In this document: one piece after another, positions 1-7,123 of the stretch
Layout of the letters: each line of letters opens with the position of its first letter
How positions within the stretch are numbered: position 1 is the stretch's first letter
Origin: an uncultured Methanobrevibacter sp.
Lineage (GTDB): Archaea; Methanobacteriota; Methanobacteria; Methanobacteriales; Methanobacteriaceae
DNA length: 10,398 nucleotides
Direction: 5' to 3'
Assembly (NCBI GenBank): GCA_946611495.1
Contig: CAMODR010000023.1
Location: 1-10,398, forward strand
Program-made: the position numbers and the translations under genes
Notes under the pieces: generated by a model
Told to the model about the DNA's origin: nothing
Database searches by the model: none
What the model saw: only the letters and a program-made list of their open reading frames with translations

Positions 1-1415
1 ATTCCTTGATTTTCAAATTCATTATCTAAAAATATGTTCATATTGTCTATAGCCAATTGAACCATTTCAGGAGAAGGACCTCCAGGCACGTTTCTTATTT
101 TAACGTTTTCAATTGGATTTAAAGCATTATGAATCAATTCATCATCTAAGTTCAATTTATCAAATCCAAGTTCCTCTGCCACATTATCAACATAAGCTCC
201 ATCGATTTCACTTGGATTAAGTCCTTCAGCAACTGCTTCATTAACAATTCTTCCTACAATCTTATGAGCTGTTCTGAATGGTATTTTTCTCTCCCTTACC
301 ATAATGTCAGCCAAATCGGTAGCAGTTGCAAAGTTTGCTCCTGCAAGCTCTAAGCATCTTTCTGTATTGAATGTAACAGTTAAAAGCATATGGTTTGTAA
401 TCTTTAAAGTGTCATAAGCAACATCACAAGCATTCCATAAATGAGGAGTGATTTCCTGCAAATCCCTATTATAAGTGTAAGGAATAGCCTTTAGAATTGT
501 CAATATTGTGATTAGCTCTCCATTGACAATGGCACATTTAGACCTAGCAACTTCAGCAACATCAGGATTTTTCTTTTGAGGCATGATAGAAGATGTAGAA
601 GAGTATTCATCAGCCATTGTAACGATTCCAAACTCATAAGTGCTCCAGAGAACAAGCTCTTCACAGATTTTAGATAAGGTTGTGCATAAGGTTGTAAGGT
701 CAAATACGGTTTCTGCAATATGGTCTCTTGATGAAACACCATCCATAGAGTTTTCCAAATAATCATCAAAGCCTAAAAGTTGAGTTGTCAATTCCCTGTC
801 AATTGGAAAACTGGTTGTTGCCATTGCTGCAGAACCAAGAGGATTTAAGTTAACTCTTTTATAAGTGTCAGATAATCTTTGATAGTCCCTTTTTAAACTT
901 TGGGCATGTGCCATCAAGTGATGAGCCAAGGTAATTGGTTGAGCATGTTGCAAGTGAGTGTAACCAATCATTACAGTTTCCTTATGGTCTTTAGCAAGCT
1001 CAACGATTCCTTCAATAAATTCAAGAATTCCTATTTGGATTTCAGTTATTCTGTCCCTTAAAAGAAGTCTTATATCTGTTGCAACCTGATCGTTTCTGCT
1101 TTTTGCAGTGTGCATGAAACCTGCCTCAGGACCTACAAGCTTAGTCACATAGTTTTCAACTGCCATATGAACATCCTCAACTGAATGATCAAATTCAAGA
1201 GCATCAAAGCCCTCTTCACTAAGCTTATCTAATGCATCAAGGATTTTATCAGCTATATCCTCATCAATGATTCCTTGAGCCTTAAGCATTGAAGTGTGAG
1301 CGTAATTACATTTAATATCTGCATCAAAAATAAATCTGTCAAATTCTAGAGAAGAAGTGTATACTGCAGCTTCATCAGTCATTTCCTTTTCAAGTCTACC
1401 AGTTCTAATTTTCAA
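1..1415 (-). CDS. argH: argininosuccinate lyase, C-terminal end cut by window edge
   Basis: Argininosuccinate lyase splits argininosuccinate into arginine and fumarate, the last step of arginine biosynthesis, as a cytoplasmic tetramer. My reading of the minus strand gives an open frame of 471 codons running off the left edge, close to the usual family length of about 455-475, so only a few residues are missing. Family marks are visible: TAKSRNDQ (residues 103-110), [10 protein letters not shown] with the conserved His at 154, and the fumarase/aspartase signature [10 protein letters not shown] beginning at residue 275, which carries the catalytic serine. The frame has an in-frame stop at 1440-1442 and no ATG before [11 protein letters not shown], so the start is the TTG at 1413-1415, where this family normally begins. 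No clear Shine-Dalgarno sequence precedes it. It follows rps27ae after a 321-base spacer and probably has its own promoter. Confidence 0.95.
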   Translation of the reverse strand, partial: MKIRTGRLEKEMTDEAAVYTSSLEFDRFIFDADIKCNYAHTSMLKAQGIIDEDIADKILDALDKLSEEGFDALEFDHSVEDVHMAVENYVTKLVGPEAGFMHTAKSRNDQVATDIRLLLRDRITEIQIGILEFIEGIVELAKDHKETVMIGYTHLQHAQPITLAHHLMAHAQSLKRDYQRLSDTYKRVNLNPLGSAAMATTSFPIDRELTTQLLGFDDYLENSMDGVSSRDHIAETVFDLTTLCTTLSKICEELVLWSTYEFGIVTMADEYSSTSSIMPQKKNPDVAEVARSKCAIVNGELITILTILKAIPYTYNRDLQEITPHLWNACDVAYDTLKITNHMLLTVTFNTERCLELAGANFATATDLADIMVRERKIPFRTAHKIVGRIVNEAVAEGLNPSEIDGAYVDNVAEELGFDKLNLDDELIHNALNPIENVKIRNVPGGPSPEMVQLAIDNMNIFLDNEFENQG

Positions 1416-1489
1416 AATATCAACTCTTAAAGATAATTTTTAATCGAATAAGTTTATAATAATCTTAATTTCACATTCTTGTATAAACT

Positions 1490-1497
1490 TTTATATA
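1490..1497 (-). promoter_or_regulatory. putative TATA box for argH
   Basis: On the minus strand this reads TATATAAA. Archaeal transcription usually starts about 25 bases downstream, which would be near 1469 and leave a leader of roughly 50 bases before the TTG start. A second A/T-rich box (TTATAAAC, about 1453-1460) is an alternative. In such A/T-rich DNA a TATA-like string is weak evidence alone. Confidence 0.35.
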
Positions 1498-1661
1498 TTA
1501 TTAAATTTTAGTTTTAATAATTTATATAAATATCTAATGATTAAAAAATCTCACTTTAAAAGAAAATATTATCAGATATATTATCAAAAATAGTGAAAAA
1601 CTATAAAAAATCCCTATTAATGAAAAATAGCAAAAATAACAATTAAAAATAAATAAACAAT

Positions 1662-1683
1662 AAAAAAAAAGCACAATAGTTGT
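1662..1683 (-). terminator. hairpin plus nine-T run behind rps27ae
   Basis: In the direction of transcription a small stem-loop (ACAA-CTA-TTGT, 1673-1683) is followed by GC and then nine consecutive T residues (1662-1670). It lies 54 bases past the rps27ae stop in a strongly T-rich strand. Archaeal termination relies mainly on oligo-T tracts, so the T run is the stronger part of the evidence; the stem is only four base pairs. Confidence 0.5.
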
Positions 1684-1736
1684 TAAAAATAAAATAAATA
1701 AAAAATGTAAAAAAAGTAAAAAAGAAAAGAATAAAT

Positions 1737-1895
1737 CTATTCTTTAGTTTTCATTTCAGTGTATCCGCATTTACCACAAGCGTATCTATCACCGTGGTCA
1801 GCCATAAATACACCTTCAGAACAACGAGGACAGAAAGGATTTTTTCTTACGATTTTGTCGCCTTCGACAGTATATAATTCTTTTTTAGTAGCCAT
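1737..1895 (-). CDS. rps27ae: small ribosomal subunit protein S27ae
   Basis: S27ae is a zinc-ribbon protein of the archaeal 30S subunit, the stand-alone counterpart of the protein fused to ubiquitin in eukaryotes. The 52-residue product has two zinc-binding pairs, CPRC (22-25) and CGKC (40-43), and ends in a short Lys/Glu tail; the length is normal for archaeal S27ae. It is short and easily overlooked, but the zinc ribbon and the position directly after rps24e make it secure. The ATG at 1893-1895 is preceded by a perfect GGAGG (1904-1908) at an eight-base spacing. Only 24 bases separate it from the rps24e stop, so it is the last gene of the dephospho-CoA kinase-rps24e-rps27ae operon. Confidence 0.95.
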   Translation of the reverse strand: MATKKELYTVEGDKIVRKNPFCPRCSEGVFMADHGDRYACGKCGYTEMKTKE

Positions 1896-1919
1896 ATTAA
1901 TATCCTCCTAATATTCTAA

Positions 1920-2237
1920 TTATTCTTCCGCTTCATCTTCTTCTTCAGCAGGAGCTTCTGGTTCTTTGTTTTTAGCAATTACACTAGGTTTTTCTACATC
2001 TAATAAGGATGCTTCTCTACCGTATACTTTAGCGTAACCGGTAGCTTTAGGTTCACCATATCCTGGTTGAAGATTGTCTACTACGATTAATTCTTTTTTG
2101 GTATCAAGTAAAGCAACTAACTTATGTTTAACATCTAAGATTTTAGGAGTTGCTTCACCTTCATATAAACAATAAAATTTAACTTCAGTTCTGTCAAATA
2201 AAATATTTTCTTTCTTTTCAAAAATTTCGATTTCCAT
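1920..2237 (-). CDS. rps24e: small ribosomal subunit protein S24e
   Basis: S24e is a protein of the archaeal and eukaryotic small ribosomal subunit with no bacterial counterpart. The 105-residue product begins MEIEIFEKKENILFDRTEV, the typical start of the family, and carries the characteristic YGEPKATGYAKVYG stretch near residues 60-73. The last 14 or so residues form an acidic low-complexity tail (EPEAPAEEEDEAEE). The ATG has a GAGGT Shine-Dalgarno sequence a few bases upstream. It lies 48 bases behind the dephospho-CoA kinase gene and 24 bases ahead of rps27ae, a linkage seen in many archaea, and the three are probably co-transcribed. Confidence 0.96.
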   Translation of the reverse strand: MEIEIFEKKENILFDRTEVKFYCLYEGEATPKILDVKHKLVALLDTKKELIVVDNLQPGYGEPKATGYAKVYGREASLLDVEKPSVIAKNKEPEAPAEEEDEAEE

Positions 2238-2285
2238 TATAAAACCTCTTTTTGGGTTTAGAATAAATAATATTACAGATAAGCC

Positions 2286-2789
2286 TTAATTTTCTTCATT
2301 GAAATAATCCATAAGTTTTAAAGCCTTATCTTTTCCTTCAGAAACATTAACAAAGACCAAACCTTCGTTCGGTTGGCCATATAATATAACAGCATCTTCA
2401 GGTGCAACTAATAAGCATGGAAGAACTGCAAGATCTTCTTCCCCTTTCACTTCAATAATACGTTTTTCTTTATCTTCAAGTATTAGTGAAATAGCTGACT
2501 CTATGGTTTCCCATAGATTCTTAGTTATGGTACCTGCAGGATTATCTGCCCTTAAAATGTTTTCTGTACGAATAATATCATGATTATGATCTTTACGTTG
2601 AATACGATTGTCTATAATTCCTAAATCAGGATACAAATCGTTATCAAGAAGATTTTTAGTGGTTTGATCACCAACAGAGATTAAAAAACTAGCTTCTTTA
2701 ATCTTAGGAATTGCATCTTCAAATTCAACATACAATTTTCCTAATGGTTTCTTAAATTCATCTATTGAATTTTCATCTATTTTAAACAA
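2286..2789 (-). CDS. GTP-dependent dephospho-CoA kinase (DUF359 family)
   Basis: The 167-residue product belongs to the archaeal DUF359/UPF0218 family. A member from Thermococcus was shown to be the GTP-using dephospho-CoA kinase that makes the last step of coenzyme A synthesis and is unrelated to bacterial CoaE; the role here is transferred by family. Conserved stretches seen are GDQTT (40-44), GIIDNRIQR (57-65), NPAGTIT (83-89), GEEDL (116-120) and YGQPNEG (137-143). The length is normal. The start is a TTG (2787-2789) placed by a GAGG (2797-2800) seven bases upstream; no upstream ATG fits better. It is the first gene of an operon with rps24e and rps27ae, a long-known linkage of this family with ribosomal protein genes, and is preceded by a 296-base A/T-rich spacer with a promoter-like box. 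Confidence 0.88.
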   Translation of the reverse strand: MFKIDENSIDEFKKPLGKLYVEFEDAIPKIKEASFLISVGDQTTKNLLDNDLYPDLGIIDNRIQRKDHNHDIIRTENILRADNPAGTITKNLWETIESAISLILEDKEKRIIEVKGEEDLAVLPCLLVAPEDAVILYGQPNEGLVFVNVSEGKDKALKLMDYFNEEN

Positions 2790-2796
2790 GTTTTAA

Positions 2797-2800
2797 CCTC
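2797..2800 (-). promoter_or_regulatory. ribosome binding site fixing the TTG start of the dephospho-CoA kinase gene
   Basis: GAGG, extended to GAGGTT, lies seven bases before TTG 2787-2789. It matches the anti-Shine-Dalgarno end of methanogen 16S rRNA and supports TTG as the real initiation codon. Confidence 0.6.
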
Positions 2801-2894
2801 TATTAATAAATCCATAATAATATTTTTTTAAAATAAATAGAAATAATTTATTAAGCAAAATTATTATTATACTTTAATATATATTTATTTTAAG

Positions 2895-2903
2895 ATATAT
2901 AAA
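2895..2903 (-). promoter_or_regulatory. putative TATA box for the dephospho-CoA kinase operon
   Basis: The minus strand reads CCTTTATATATC here, a good archaeal TATA element. A start about 25 bases downstream (near 2873) would give a leader of about 85 bases ahead of the TTG start. It is the best such box in the 2790-3085 spacer. Confidence 0.4.
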
Positions 2904-3021
2904 GGTTAGTATTAGAAGAGTTAAAAAAAGAGAATTTAATATTAATCCTAAAAGGACATATAAATCAATATTTCAAATTATAATAGATCAAACTAAAAAC
3001 AGAATAAAAGAAAAAATAAAT

Positions 3022-3055
3022 AAAAAATTAAATGAATAAAAATTATTCATTTAAT
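3022..3055 (-). terminator. perfect 13-bp hairpin with T run behind the DUF4013 gene
   Basis: Arms 3027-3039 and 3043-3055 are exact reverse complements (ATTAAATGAATAA and TTATTCATTTAAT) around a three-base loop, and in the direction of transcription a run of six T (3022-3027) follows at once, then more T-rich DNA. It lies 31 bases past the stop of the membrane protein gene. The architecture is that of an intrinsic terminator, though the stem is almost all A-T pairs and would be weak. Confidence 0.55.
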
Positions 3056-3085
3056 ATATTAAACTATTCTTTTAATAAATTAAAA

Positions 3086-3928
3086 CTATTCAGGCCTATC
3101 TGCTTCAATATATAATAAACCAAGAGCTCTAGACGCAAATAGGAATATAAATGGAGCGCATAATAAGTAGGATATGATAACTCCAATATATGGAATAGCA
3201 GTAATGAGAGCCACAACAAGTGATAATACAACTGTAATTATTATCAATAAAATGTACCATCCGATATATTTGCCTATTCCAATAGTTCTAATATCCTTAA
3301 TTACCTCACCAAATCTTAATCCTTCAGTAAGAGTGTCATATTTAGCTAATCTGCAAAGTGCAATCTCATACAATAAGCCGAAAATAAGGTATAAGATAAT
3401 TGCAACAATAGCAGTGATTGCTAAACCATTGATAAGACCAACAATATATTCTTGAGGAATCATTTGGAAGATCTGAGTGTTTACAGCGCCAGTGCTATTT
3501 AAAGTTTGATTTAAAAGAGCTTCATTTTCAGCGAAAAAGCTTAATATTTTCATTATTGAGTTAGGTGCACCGCTAATGAAAAATACAATAGCCACTATTA
3601 TTGTTGGAATAATATAATAGATTATCTCTAATACAATAGCCTTAATCCCATCAACAAAATTTTTAGCAAAGTCCAATTTAGGAATGGATACATTCATATC
3701 AATTGCATCCCTAATTACTGAAAGGGTATAACCTGATAAAAGTACTGCAACGACTAAAGCAATAATACCAAAAATCCCCACAATTGAAGGGCTTAAATCA
3801 ATTCCATAGGAAAAAAGAAGACCAGGAATATTAGAGACTAATAAAAGAGCACCAATAGTTAATAAAACTATTATATTGCTTATAGGATAAATAATAGCTT
3901 CCTTAAAAATATCAATTAAACCTGTCAT
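3086..3928 (-). CDS. DUF4013-type six-helix membrane protein
   Basis: A 280-residue hydrophobic protein of unknown function. Its N-terminus (MTGLIDIFKEAIIYPISN) and pattern of helices resemble the DUF4013 family, which is abundant in Methanobacteriales; this is recognition by pattern, not a search result. Probable membrane segments are at about 17-38, 48-72, 97-119, 162-192, 221-243 and 245-270. A non-membrane part (about 121-160, with QTLNSTGAVNTQ) lies between helices three and four, and a short charged part (about 193-220) between four and five. There is no signal peptide apart from the first helix and no catalytic motif. The ATG has a GAGG eight bases upstream. Long spacers on both sides (378 and 296 bases), its own promoter-like box and a downstream hairpin suggest a single-gene unit. 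It separates spt4 from the dephospho-CoA kinase gene, which are often close together in archaea. Confidence 0.8.
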   Translation of the reverse strand: MTGLIDIFKEAIIYPISNIIVLLTIGALLLVSNIPGLLFSYGIDLSPSIVGIFGIIALVVAVLLSGYTLSVIRDAIDMNVSIPKLDFAKNFVDGIKAIVLEIIYYIIPTIIVAIVFFISGAPNSIMKILSFFAENEALLNQTLNSTGAVNTQIFQMIPQEYIVGLINGLAITAIVAIILYLIFGLLYEIALCRLAKYDTLTEGLRFGEVIKDIRTIGIGKYIGWYILLIIITVVLSLVVALITAIPYIGVIISYLLCAPFIFLFASRALGLLYIEADRPE

Positions 3929-4022
3929 TTAAAAAACCTCTTATTTTTTGTTTAATTTAAATAAATCTTATAATAAAATATCTTCATTTAAAACTGGATA
4001 AATAATTAAATTTCCATTTAAA

Positions 4023-4034
4023 AATTTATAAACT
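4023..4034 (-). promoter_or_regulatory. putative TATA box for the DUF4013 gene
   Basis: The minus strand reads AGTTTATAAATT. A start near 4003 would give a leader of about 75 bases. A second similar box (TTTTTTATAAAA, about 4037-4048) lies just upstream, so either could serve. Confidence 0.4.
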
Positions 4035-4099
4035 ACTTTTATAAAAAAGATACTTATTAAATAATATCAATTTACAATAATATAAATTTTTTGTTAAAA

Positions 4100-4306
4100 T
4101 AAAAGAAAAATAAGAGAAATTAAGTAAAATTAAGAAAAATACTAGGAAAATAAATAAAAAATATATAAAACTCAGAATATAATAGAATAAACTAAAAAAA
4201 GAATAACTAAAAAAAGATATAACTCTAAAACAATATAAAAACTAAAAAAGAATAAAATAAGTATAAAAAGAATAAAAAAAGAAAAGAAAAATAAGATAAA
4301 ATACAA
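4100..4306 (-). terminator. multiple oligo-T tracts behind spt4
   Basis: Directly past the spt4 stop the transcribed sequence is a long T-rich run with repeated blocks of five to seven T separated by short A/C/G-containing spacers, and no strong hairpin. This is the usual form of archaeal 3' ends, where stacked U tracts promote termination. The exact end point cannot be read from sequence. Confidence 0.4.
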
Positions 4307-4489
4307 TTACCTTACTCTTAATGCGTATTCGCCTGGTTTAGTAATTCCAAGCTCTTTAGCAACGTCTGAATTTTCAGGATCTGTGACGATTAAGAGACCG
4401 CTCCAATTAGATGAAGTAGGGTTTTTACATTCAGGACATTGCTCTTTTTCAGATAATAAACTACAATGTGTACAAGCTTTTAAAGCCAT
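4307..4489 (-). CDS. spt4: transcription elongation factor Spt4 (RNA polymerase subunit E'')
   Basis: Spt4 is the small zinc-binding partner of Spt5; the pair clamps RNA polymerase and raises processivity. In archaea the gene was first named rpoE2 or rpoE''. The 60-residue product has the zinc site CTHC (6-9) and CPEC (18-21), followed by the short conserved NWSGLLIVTDPENSDVAKELG stretch (28-48) that forms the Spt5-binding face, and ends KPGEYALRVR. The length is typical. Its ATG shares one base with the stop of the upstream rpoE' gene (TAATG), so the two are almost surely translated in a coupled way from one message. Confidence 0.96.
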   Translation of the reverse strand: MALKACTHCSLLSEKEQCPECKNPTSSNWSGLLIVTDPENSDVAKELGITKPGEYALRVR

Positions 4490-5067
4490 TATTCCACCTT
4501 AGCCATTCCTTTTTCTTTAGATTTATTTTTTTCCTTTTCAATCCATTCAAAACTGCCTAAGTTAGGTTGTCTCATAGTAAGACCAATTTTACTTTCTTGA
4601 ACGGATTTACCTTTAAGACTTAAAGTAACGATTCTAGCCCTTACTTTGTCTCCCTCATGCAAAATCTTTTTAGATTCTTTTGCAACAAGAGATGAATTTC
4701 TAGGATCATAATTTATATAATCATCAGTTACTTGTGATACATGAACAAGACCATCCATAGGTCCAATTCTTACAAATGCACCAAATTCAGCTATATCAAT
4801 AACTTCTCCTTCAACGATTTCTTGTTGTTCAGGTTTAAAGAATATAGAATTAAAAATAACATTGTGGTAAGCAGCTCCATCACCCATAATGAGAACTCCT
4901 TCACCCATTTCTTCAATACTAACTACACCAACCATTAAACCTAAATTCTTATCAAGTTTACCATTGTAAGACTCATTTAAGGTTTCAATAGCCACATCTT
5001 CAAGAGGTTCACCAAATCTGTGTGGTGGAATTCTTACAGTTCCCTCAATAGTTGTCATGTAATACAA
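4489..5067 (-). CDS. rpoE1: DNA-directed RNA polymerase subunit E' (Rpo7)
   Basis: Rpo7 is the archaeal counterpart of eukaryotic Rpb7 and, with Rpo4, forms the RNA polymerase stalk that binds nascent RNA and helps open promoters. The 192-residue product has the N-terminal RNP-like domain ([20 protein letters not shown], 12-31) and an S1/OB domain at about 83-167, with [18 protein letters not shown] at 95-112. A Lys/Glu-rich tail of about 20 residues ([19 protein letters not shown]) follows. The start is a TTG (5065-5067) with GAGG seven bases upstream, giving the family's usual MYYxTTIE beginning; the ATG three codons later would cut off conserved residues. It overlaps spt4 by one base. Confidence 0.96.
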   Translation of the reverse strand: MYYMTTIEGTVRIPPHRFGEPLEDVAIETLNESYNGKLDKNLGLMVGVVSIEEMGEGVLIMGDGAAYHNVIFNSIFFKPEQQEIVEGEVIDIAEFGAFVRIGPMDGLVHVSQVTDDYINYDPRNSSLVAKESKKILHEGDKVRARIVTLSLKGKSVQESKIGLTMRQPNLGSFEWIEKEKNKSKEKGMAKVE

Positions 5068-5074
5068 AATAATC

Positions 5075-5078
5075 CCTC
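5075..5078 (-). promoter_or_regulatory. ribosome binding site fixing the TTG start of rpoE'
   Basis: GAGG (in ATGAGGGATT) lies seven bases before TTG 5065-5067. The alternative ATG at 5056-5058 would be 16 bases away, too far for normal pairing, so TTG is preferred. Confidence 0.6.
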
Positions 5079-5136
5079 ATAATATAAATTTTTTCTAATT
5101 TGAACAATAATTAATAAAAATTATAATAATAATTAT

Positions 5137-5156
5137 ATTTAAACTTATTTAAACTT
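5137..5156 (-). promoter_or_regulatory. two tandem TATA-like boxes ahead of rpoE'
   Basis: A ten-base unit (AAGTTTAAAT on the minus strand) occurs twice head to tail. Each copy creates a TTTAAATA box, one helical turn apart, in the 123-base spacer between the PIN gene and rpoE'. The inner copy would predict transcription from about 5113 and a leader of about 45 bases. Confidence 0.35.
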
Positions 5157-5190
5157 AATGATAAATCTAATTTAAATCAATTCACTTCAC

Positions 5191-5592
5191 TCAAGCCAAA
5201 TATCCTTCAACAGCAAGATATCTTTTTTGTCTCAAATAGACCAAAGCTATGTGATTCTTTTTTGCCTTTCTCTTCAGGTCGATGTCATTTGTAGCCAAGA
5301 CTTTAGAAATCCTAATCAAGGCATCGTCTACAGATTCTCCTTTATCCAAAGGAATATTCCTAATTTCAATATCATCAGATTGGGCTATCTTTAATCCTAA
5401 ACCAGCAGCCAATCTGACTTTACCCTTACTGTTATTCTTTAAGCCCCTAAGCTCCTGAATAACAAACTCAGTTGTCACTAATTTGTAATTAGGCAATATC
5501 CTTTTAAACTCTTCAACAATATCAACATTAAATTGAAAAGGAATCATGAAAAAGTTAGTGTCAATAAAAACTTCTCTTGATTCAGATTTCAT
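5191..5592 (-). CDS. PIN-domain ribonuclease, VapC9/Fcf1-like
   Basis: A 133-residue stand-alone PIN domain, a metal-dependent RNase fold. The expected acidic residues can be seen: D11 in FIDTN, E47 in VIQEL, D89/D90 in ESVDDALI and D103 in LATNDIDLKRKAK. The ending ALVYLRQKRYLAVEG resembles the Fcf1-like archaeal PIN proteins annotated as VapC9. No antitoxin gene is beside it; the upstream partner is eif2g and the downstream one rpoE'. That argues for a housekeeping part in rRNA or tRNA processing rather than a toxin-antitoxin pair, which is an inference. The ATG at 5590-5592 has GAGG seven bases upstream. It probably shares a message with eif2g across a 106-base spacer containing short tandem repeats. 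Confidence 0.85.
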   Translation of the reverse strand: MKSESREVFIDTNFFMIPFQFNVDIVEEFKRILPNYKLVTTEFVIQELRGLKNNSKGKVRLAAGLGLKIAQSDDIEIRNIPLDKGESVDDALIRISKVLATNDIDLKRKAKKNHIALVYLRQKRYLAVEGYLA

Positions 5593-5620
5593 CTAAAAAC
5601 CTCACAGGCCATTATGAGCA

Positions 5621-5697
5621 AATTGAATTAATTAATAATAGATATAATTAATTAATAATGGATAATAATTAATTATAATAGATAATTGAATTAATTA
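5621..5697. repeat. three 20-21 base tandem repeats flanked by a 14-base direct repeat
   Basis: Three consecutive copies of a unit close to AATTAATTAATAATAGATAA run 5626-5645, 5646-5666 and 5667-5686. The third lacks one A of the AATAAT part and the second has a G for A change. The 14-mer AATTGAATTAATTA occurs at 5621-5634 and again at 5684-5697, so it frames the array. The array fills most of the eif2g to PIN-gene spacer, ending two bases from the eif2g stop codon. Confidence 0.75.
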
Positions 5698-5698
5698 C

Positions 5699-6922
5699 CT
5701 ATTGTATAATACCAAAACCGATTAATCTCCAACGAGCACCTACTCTACGAGATAAAGCGACCCTATCACCTTTGTCTGCACAGACAGGCAATTTCAAATC
5801 AACAGTAATGTTCTTTTTCACATTAGTTACCATACCAACAGTTGTGGTTGTACCACAGTTGATCATTAAAAGCTCTTTAAGCTTGATTGGAGCCACTTCT
5901 CTTTCTTCTTTAGTACCTACAACACGGTCTAAAAGTTCGGTTTTCATTTCAAAACTGTGTAAAACATCAGGCAATGTACCTTCAGCACCAGCAACTGAAC
6001 CAGATAAAGAATCTGCCTTAGTCAATGCAGGGTCAAGTTTAGTTGCTACACCAATAAGACCTCCAGGCCCTACTTCTTCTACAGCTTCTCCTCCTGCTTC
6101 AAGACCGATGATTTCAGAAGTCAAGTTAATCCATTTGTTTTGCTTGTTTTCTTTTACATTGATTCCAGGCCTAATTTCAATAATGTCACCTAATTTAAGA
6201 GTACCTTGAGTCAAACTTCCTCCAATTACTCCACCTTTAATCTTCTTAGGATGAGAACCTGGCTTATTAATGTCAAAAGATCTAGCTACATGCATCCTTG
6301 CAGGTTTATCCAAATCTTTTTCAGGAGTTTTAATAAGCTCGTCAATAGCCTTAATAAGAATATCAATATTAGCTCCTTGTTGAGCAGAAACTGGAATGAT
6401 TGGTGCATCCTCTGCACAAGTACCTTTTACAAATTCCTTAATTTCCTTGTAACTTTCAATTGCTCTTTCTTTTGGGACAATATCTACTTTATTTTGAACT
6501 ACAACTACATCTTTTACGCCAATTACGTCAAGAGCCATTAAATGCTCTTTGGTTTGTGGTTGTGGGCACTCTTCATTAGCTGCAATAACTAAAACAGCAC
6601 CATCCATAATTGCAGCACCAGATAACATAGTAGCCATTAATGTTTCGTGTCCTGGAGCATCTACAAAAGATACTTTTTTGATAAGTTCTGTTTCACTGCC
6701 ACAGTGTTCACAAACATCCTTGGTAGTGTAACATAAAGGATCTTCACAATTTGGACATTTTCTAAATTCAATATCAGCATATCCTAAACGAATGGATATA
6801 CCTCTTTTTGTTTCTTCACTGTGAGTATCTGTCCATACACCAGACAATGCTTTAGTAAGAGTTGTTTTACCGTGATCGACATGGCCCACCAGTCCTATGT
6901 TAACATCAGATTGTACTTTCAC
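5699..6922 (-). CDS. eif2g: translation initiation factor aIF2, gamma subunit
   Basis: aIF2-gamma is the GTPase core of the heterotrimer that brings initiator Met-tRNA to the small ribosomal subunit. The 407-residue length is normal. The GTPase domain shows the P-loop GHVDHGKT (13-20), a switch 1 region with [12 protein letters not shown] (39-50), DAPGH (88-92), NKVD (144-147) and SA (179-180). The zinc knuckle special to this family is intact: CPNC (56-59) and CEHC (71-74). Domains II and III follow, ending [17 protein letters not shown]. The start is a GTG (6920-6922), with AAGGTG six bases upstream and the typical beginning [19 protein letters not shown]. It leads a probable two-gene unit with the PIN nuclease and follows a 562-base spacer. 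Confidence 0.97.
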   Translation of the reverse strand: MKVQSDVNIGLVGHVDHGKTTLTKALSGVWTDTHSEETKRGISIRLGYADIEFRKCPNCEDPLCYTTKDVCEHCGSETELIKKVSFVDAPGHETLMATMLSGAAIMDGAVLVIAANEECPQPQTKEHLMALDVIGVKDVVVVQNKVDIVPKERAIESYKEIKEFVKGTCAEDAPIIPVSAQQGANIDILIKAIDELIKTPEKDLDKPARMHVARSFDINKPGSHPKKIKGGVIGGSLTQGTLKLGDIIEIRPGINVKENKQNKWINLTSEIIGLEAGGEAVEEVGPGGLIGVATKLDPALTKADSLSGSVAGAEGTLPDVLHSFEMKTELLDRVVGTKEEREVAPIKLKELLMINCGTTTTVGMVTNVKKNITVDLKLPVCADKGDRVALSRRVGARWRLIGFGIIQ

Positions 6923-6928
6923 AGATTA

Positions 6929-6934
6929 CACCTT
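6929..6934 (-). promoter_or_regulatory. ribosome binding site for the GTG start of eif2g
   Basis: AAGGTG lies six bases before GTG 6920-6922 and matches part of the GGAGGTGAT consensus. Confidence 0.5.
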
Positions 6935-6988
6935 TATTTTTTTTAAATGAATAAAATTGAATAATGAATAATATTGAATTATAATTTT

Positions 6989-6997
6989 GTTTATAAG
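6989..6997 (-). promoter_or_regulatory. putative TATA box for eif2g
   Basis: The minus strand reads CTTATAAAC. Transcription from about 6968 would leave a leader of about 45 bases. Other A/T-rich boxes are nearby, so the choice is tentative. Confidence 0.35.
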
Positions 6998-7123
6998 TCA
7001 ATTTAAATGATAATTACTCTTTAAATTGTAAGTTAACAATAAATCAATTAAATTAATAGTTATTAATGAATAATTATCTCTATTTCATACAAATACAAGT
7101 TTCTTCGTTTTAAATTAAAGATT

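Larger units (their letters stand above)
1416..1736. other. gene-free spacer between rps27ae and argH
   Basis: This 321-base stretch holds no open frame that looks like a gene. Its right part (about 1590-1736) is extremely A-rich on the plus strand, hence T-rich in transcripts leaving rps27ae, and includes the hairpin with a nine-T run described separately. Its left part holds the probable argH promoter. A small inverted repeat, ATAGT-GAAAA-ACTAT (1590-1604), is also present, with no assigned role. Confidence 0.6.
3929..4306. other. gene-free spacer between spt4 and the DUF4013 gene
   Basis: These 378 bases contain no credible gene on either strand. The part next to spt4 (about 4080-4306) is A-rich on the plus strand with many runs of five to seven A and a loosely repeated ACTAAAAAAAGAATA-like unit (around 4191-4250), which in the transcript leaving spt4 becomes successive oligo-U tracts. 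The part next to the membrane protein gene holds its probable promoter and leader. Confidence 0.6.

Noticed and set aside
512..769. An 85-residue open frame on the minus strand
   Set aside because: It lies wholly inside argH in another frame; the argH frame carries all conserved motifs, including the [10 protein letters not shown] loop at this very place.
3174..3455. A 93-residue plus-strand frame inside the membrane protein gene
   Set aside because: It has no ribosome binding site or family resemblance, and the minus-strand frame has a coherent six-helix pattern and a good ribosome binding site.
5191..5592. A toxin-antitoxin pair based on the PIN protein
   Set aside because: No small antitoxin-like gene lies next to it; the neighbours are eif2g and rpoE', and the sequence is closer to housekeeping Fcf1-like PIN proteins.
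5772..6731. Three plus-strand open frames of 60-145 residues
   Set aside because: They are antisense to eif2g. Their translations are rich in Ser, Pro and Asn without motifs, as expected for shadows of a real gene.
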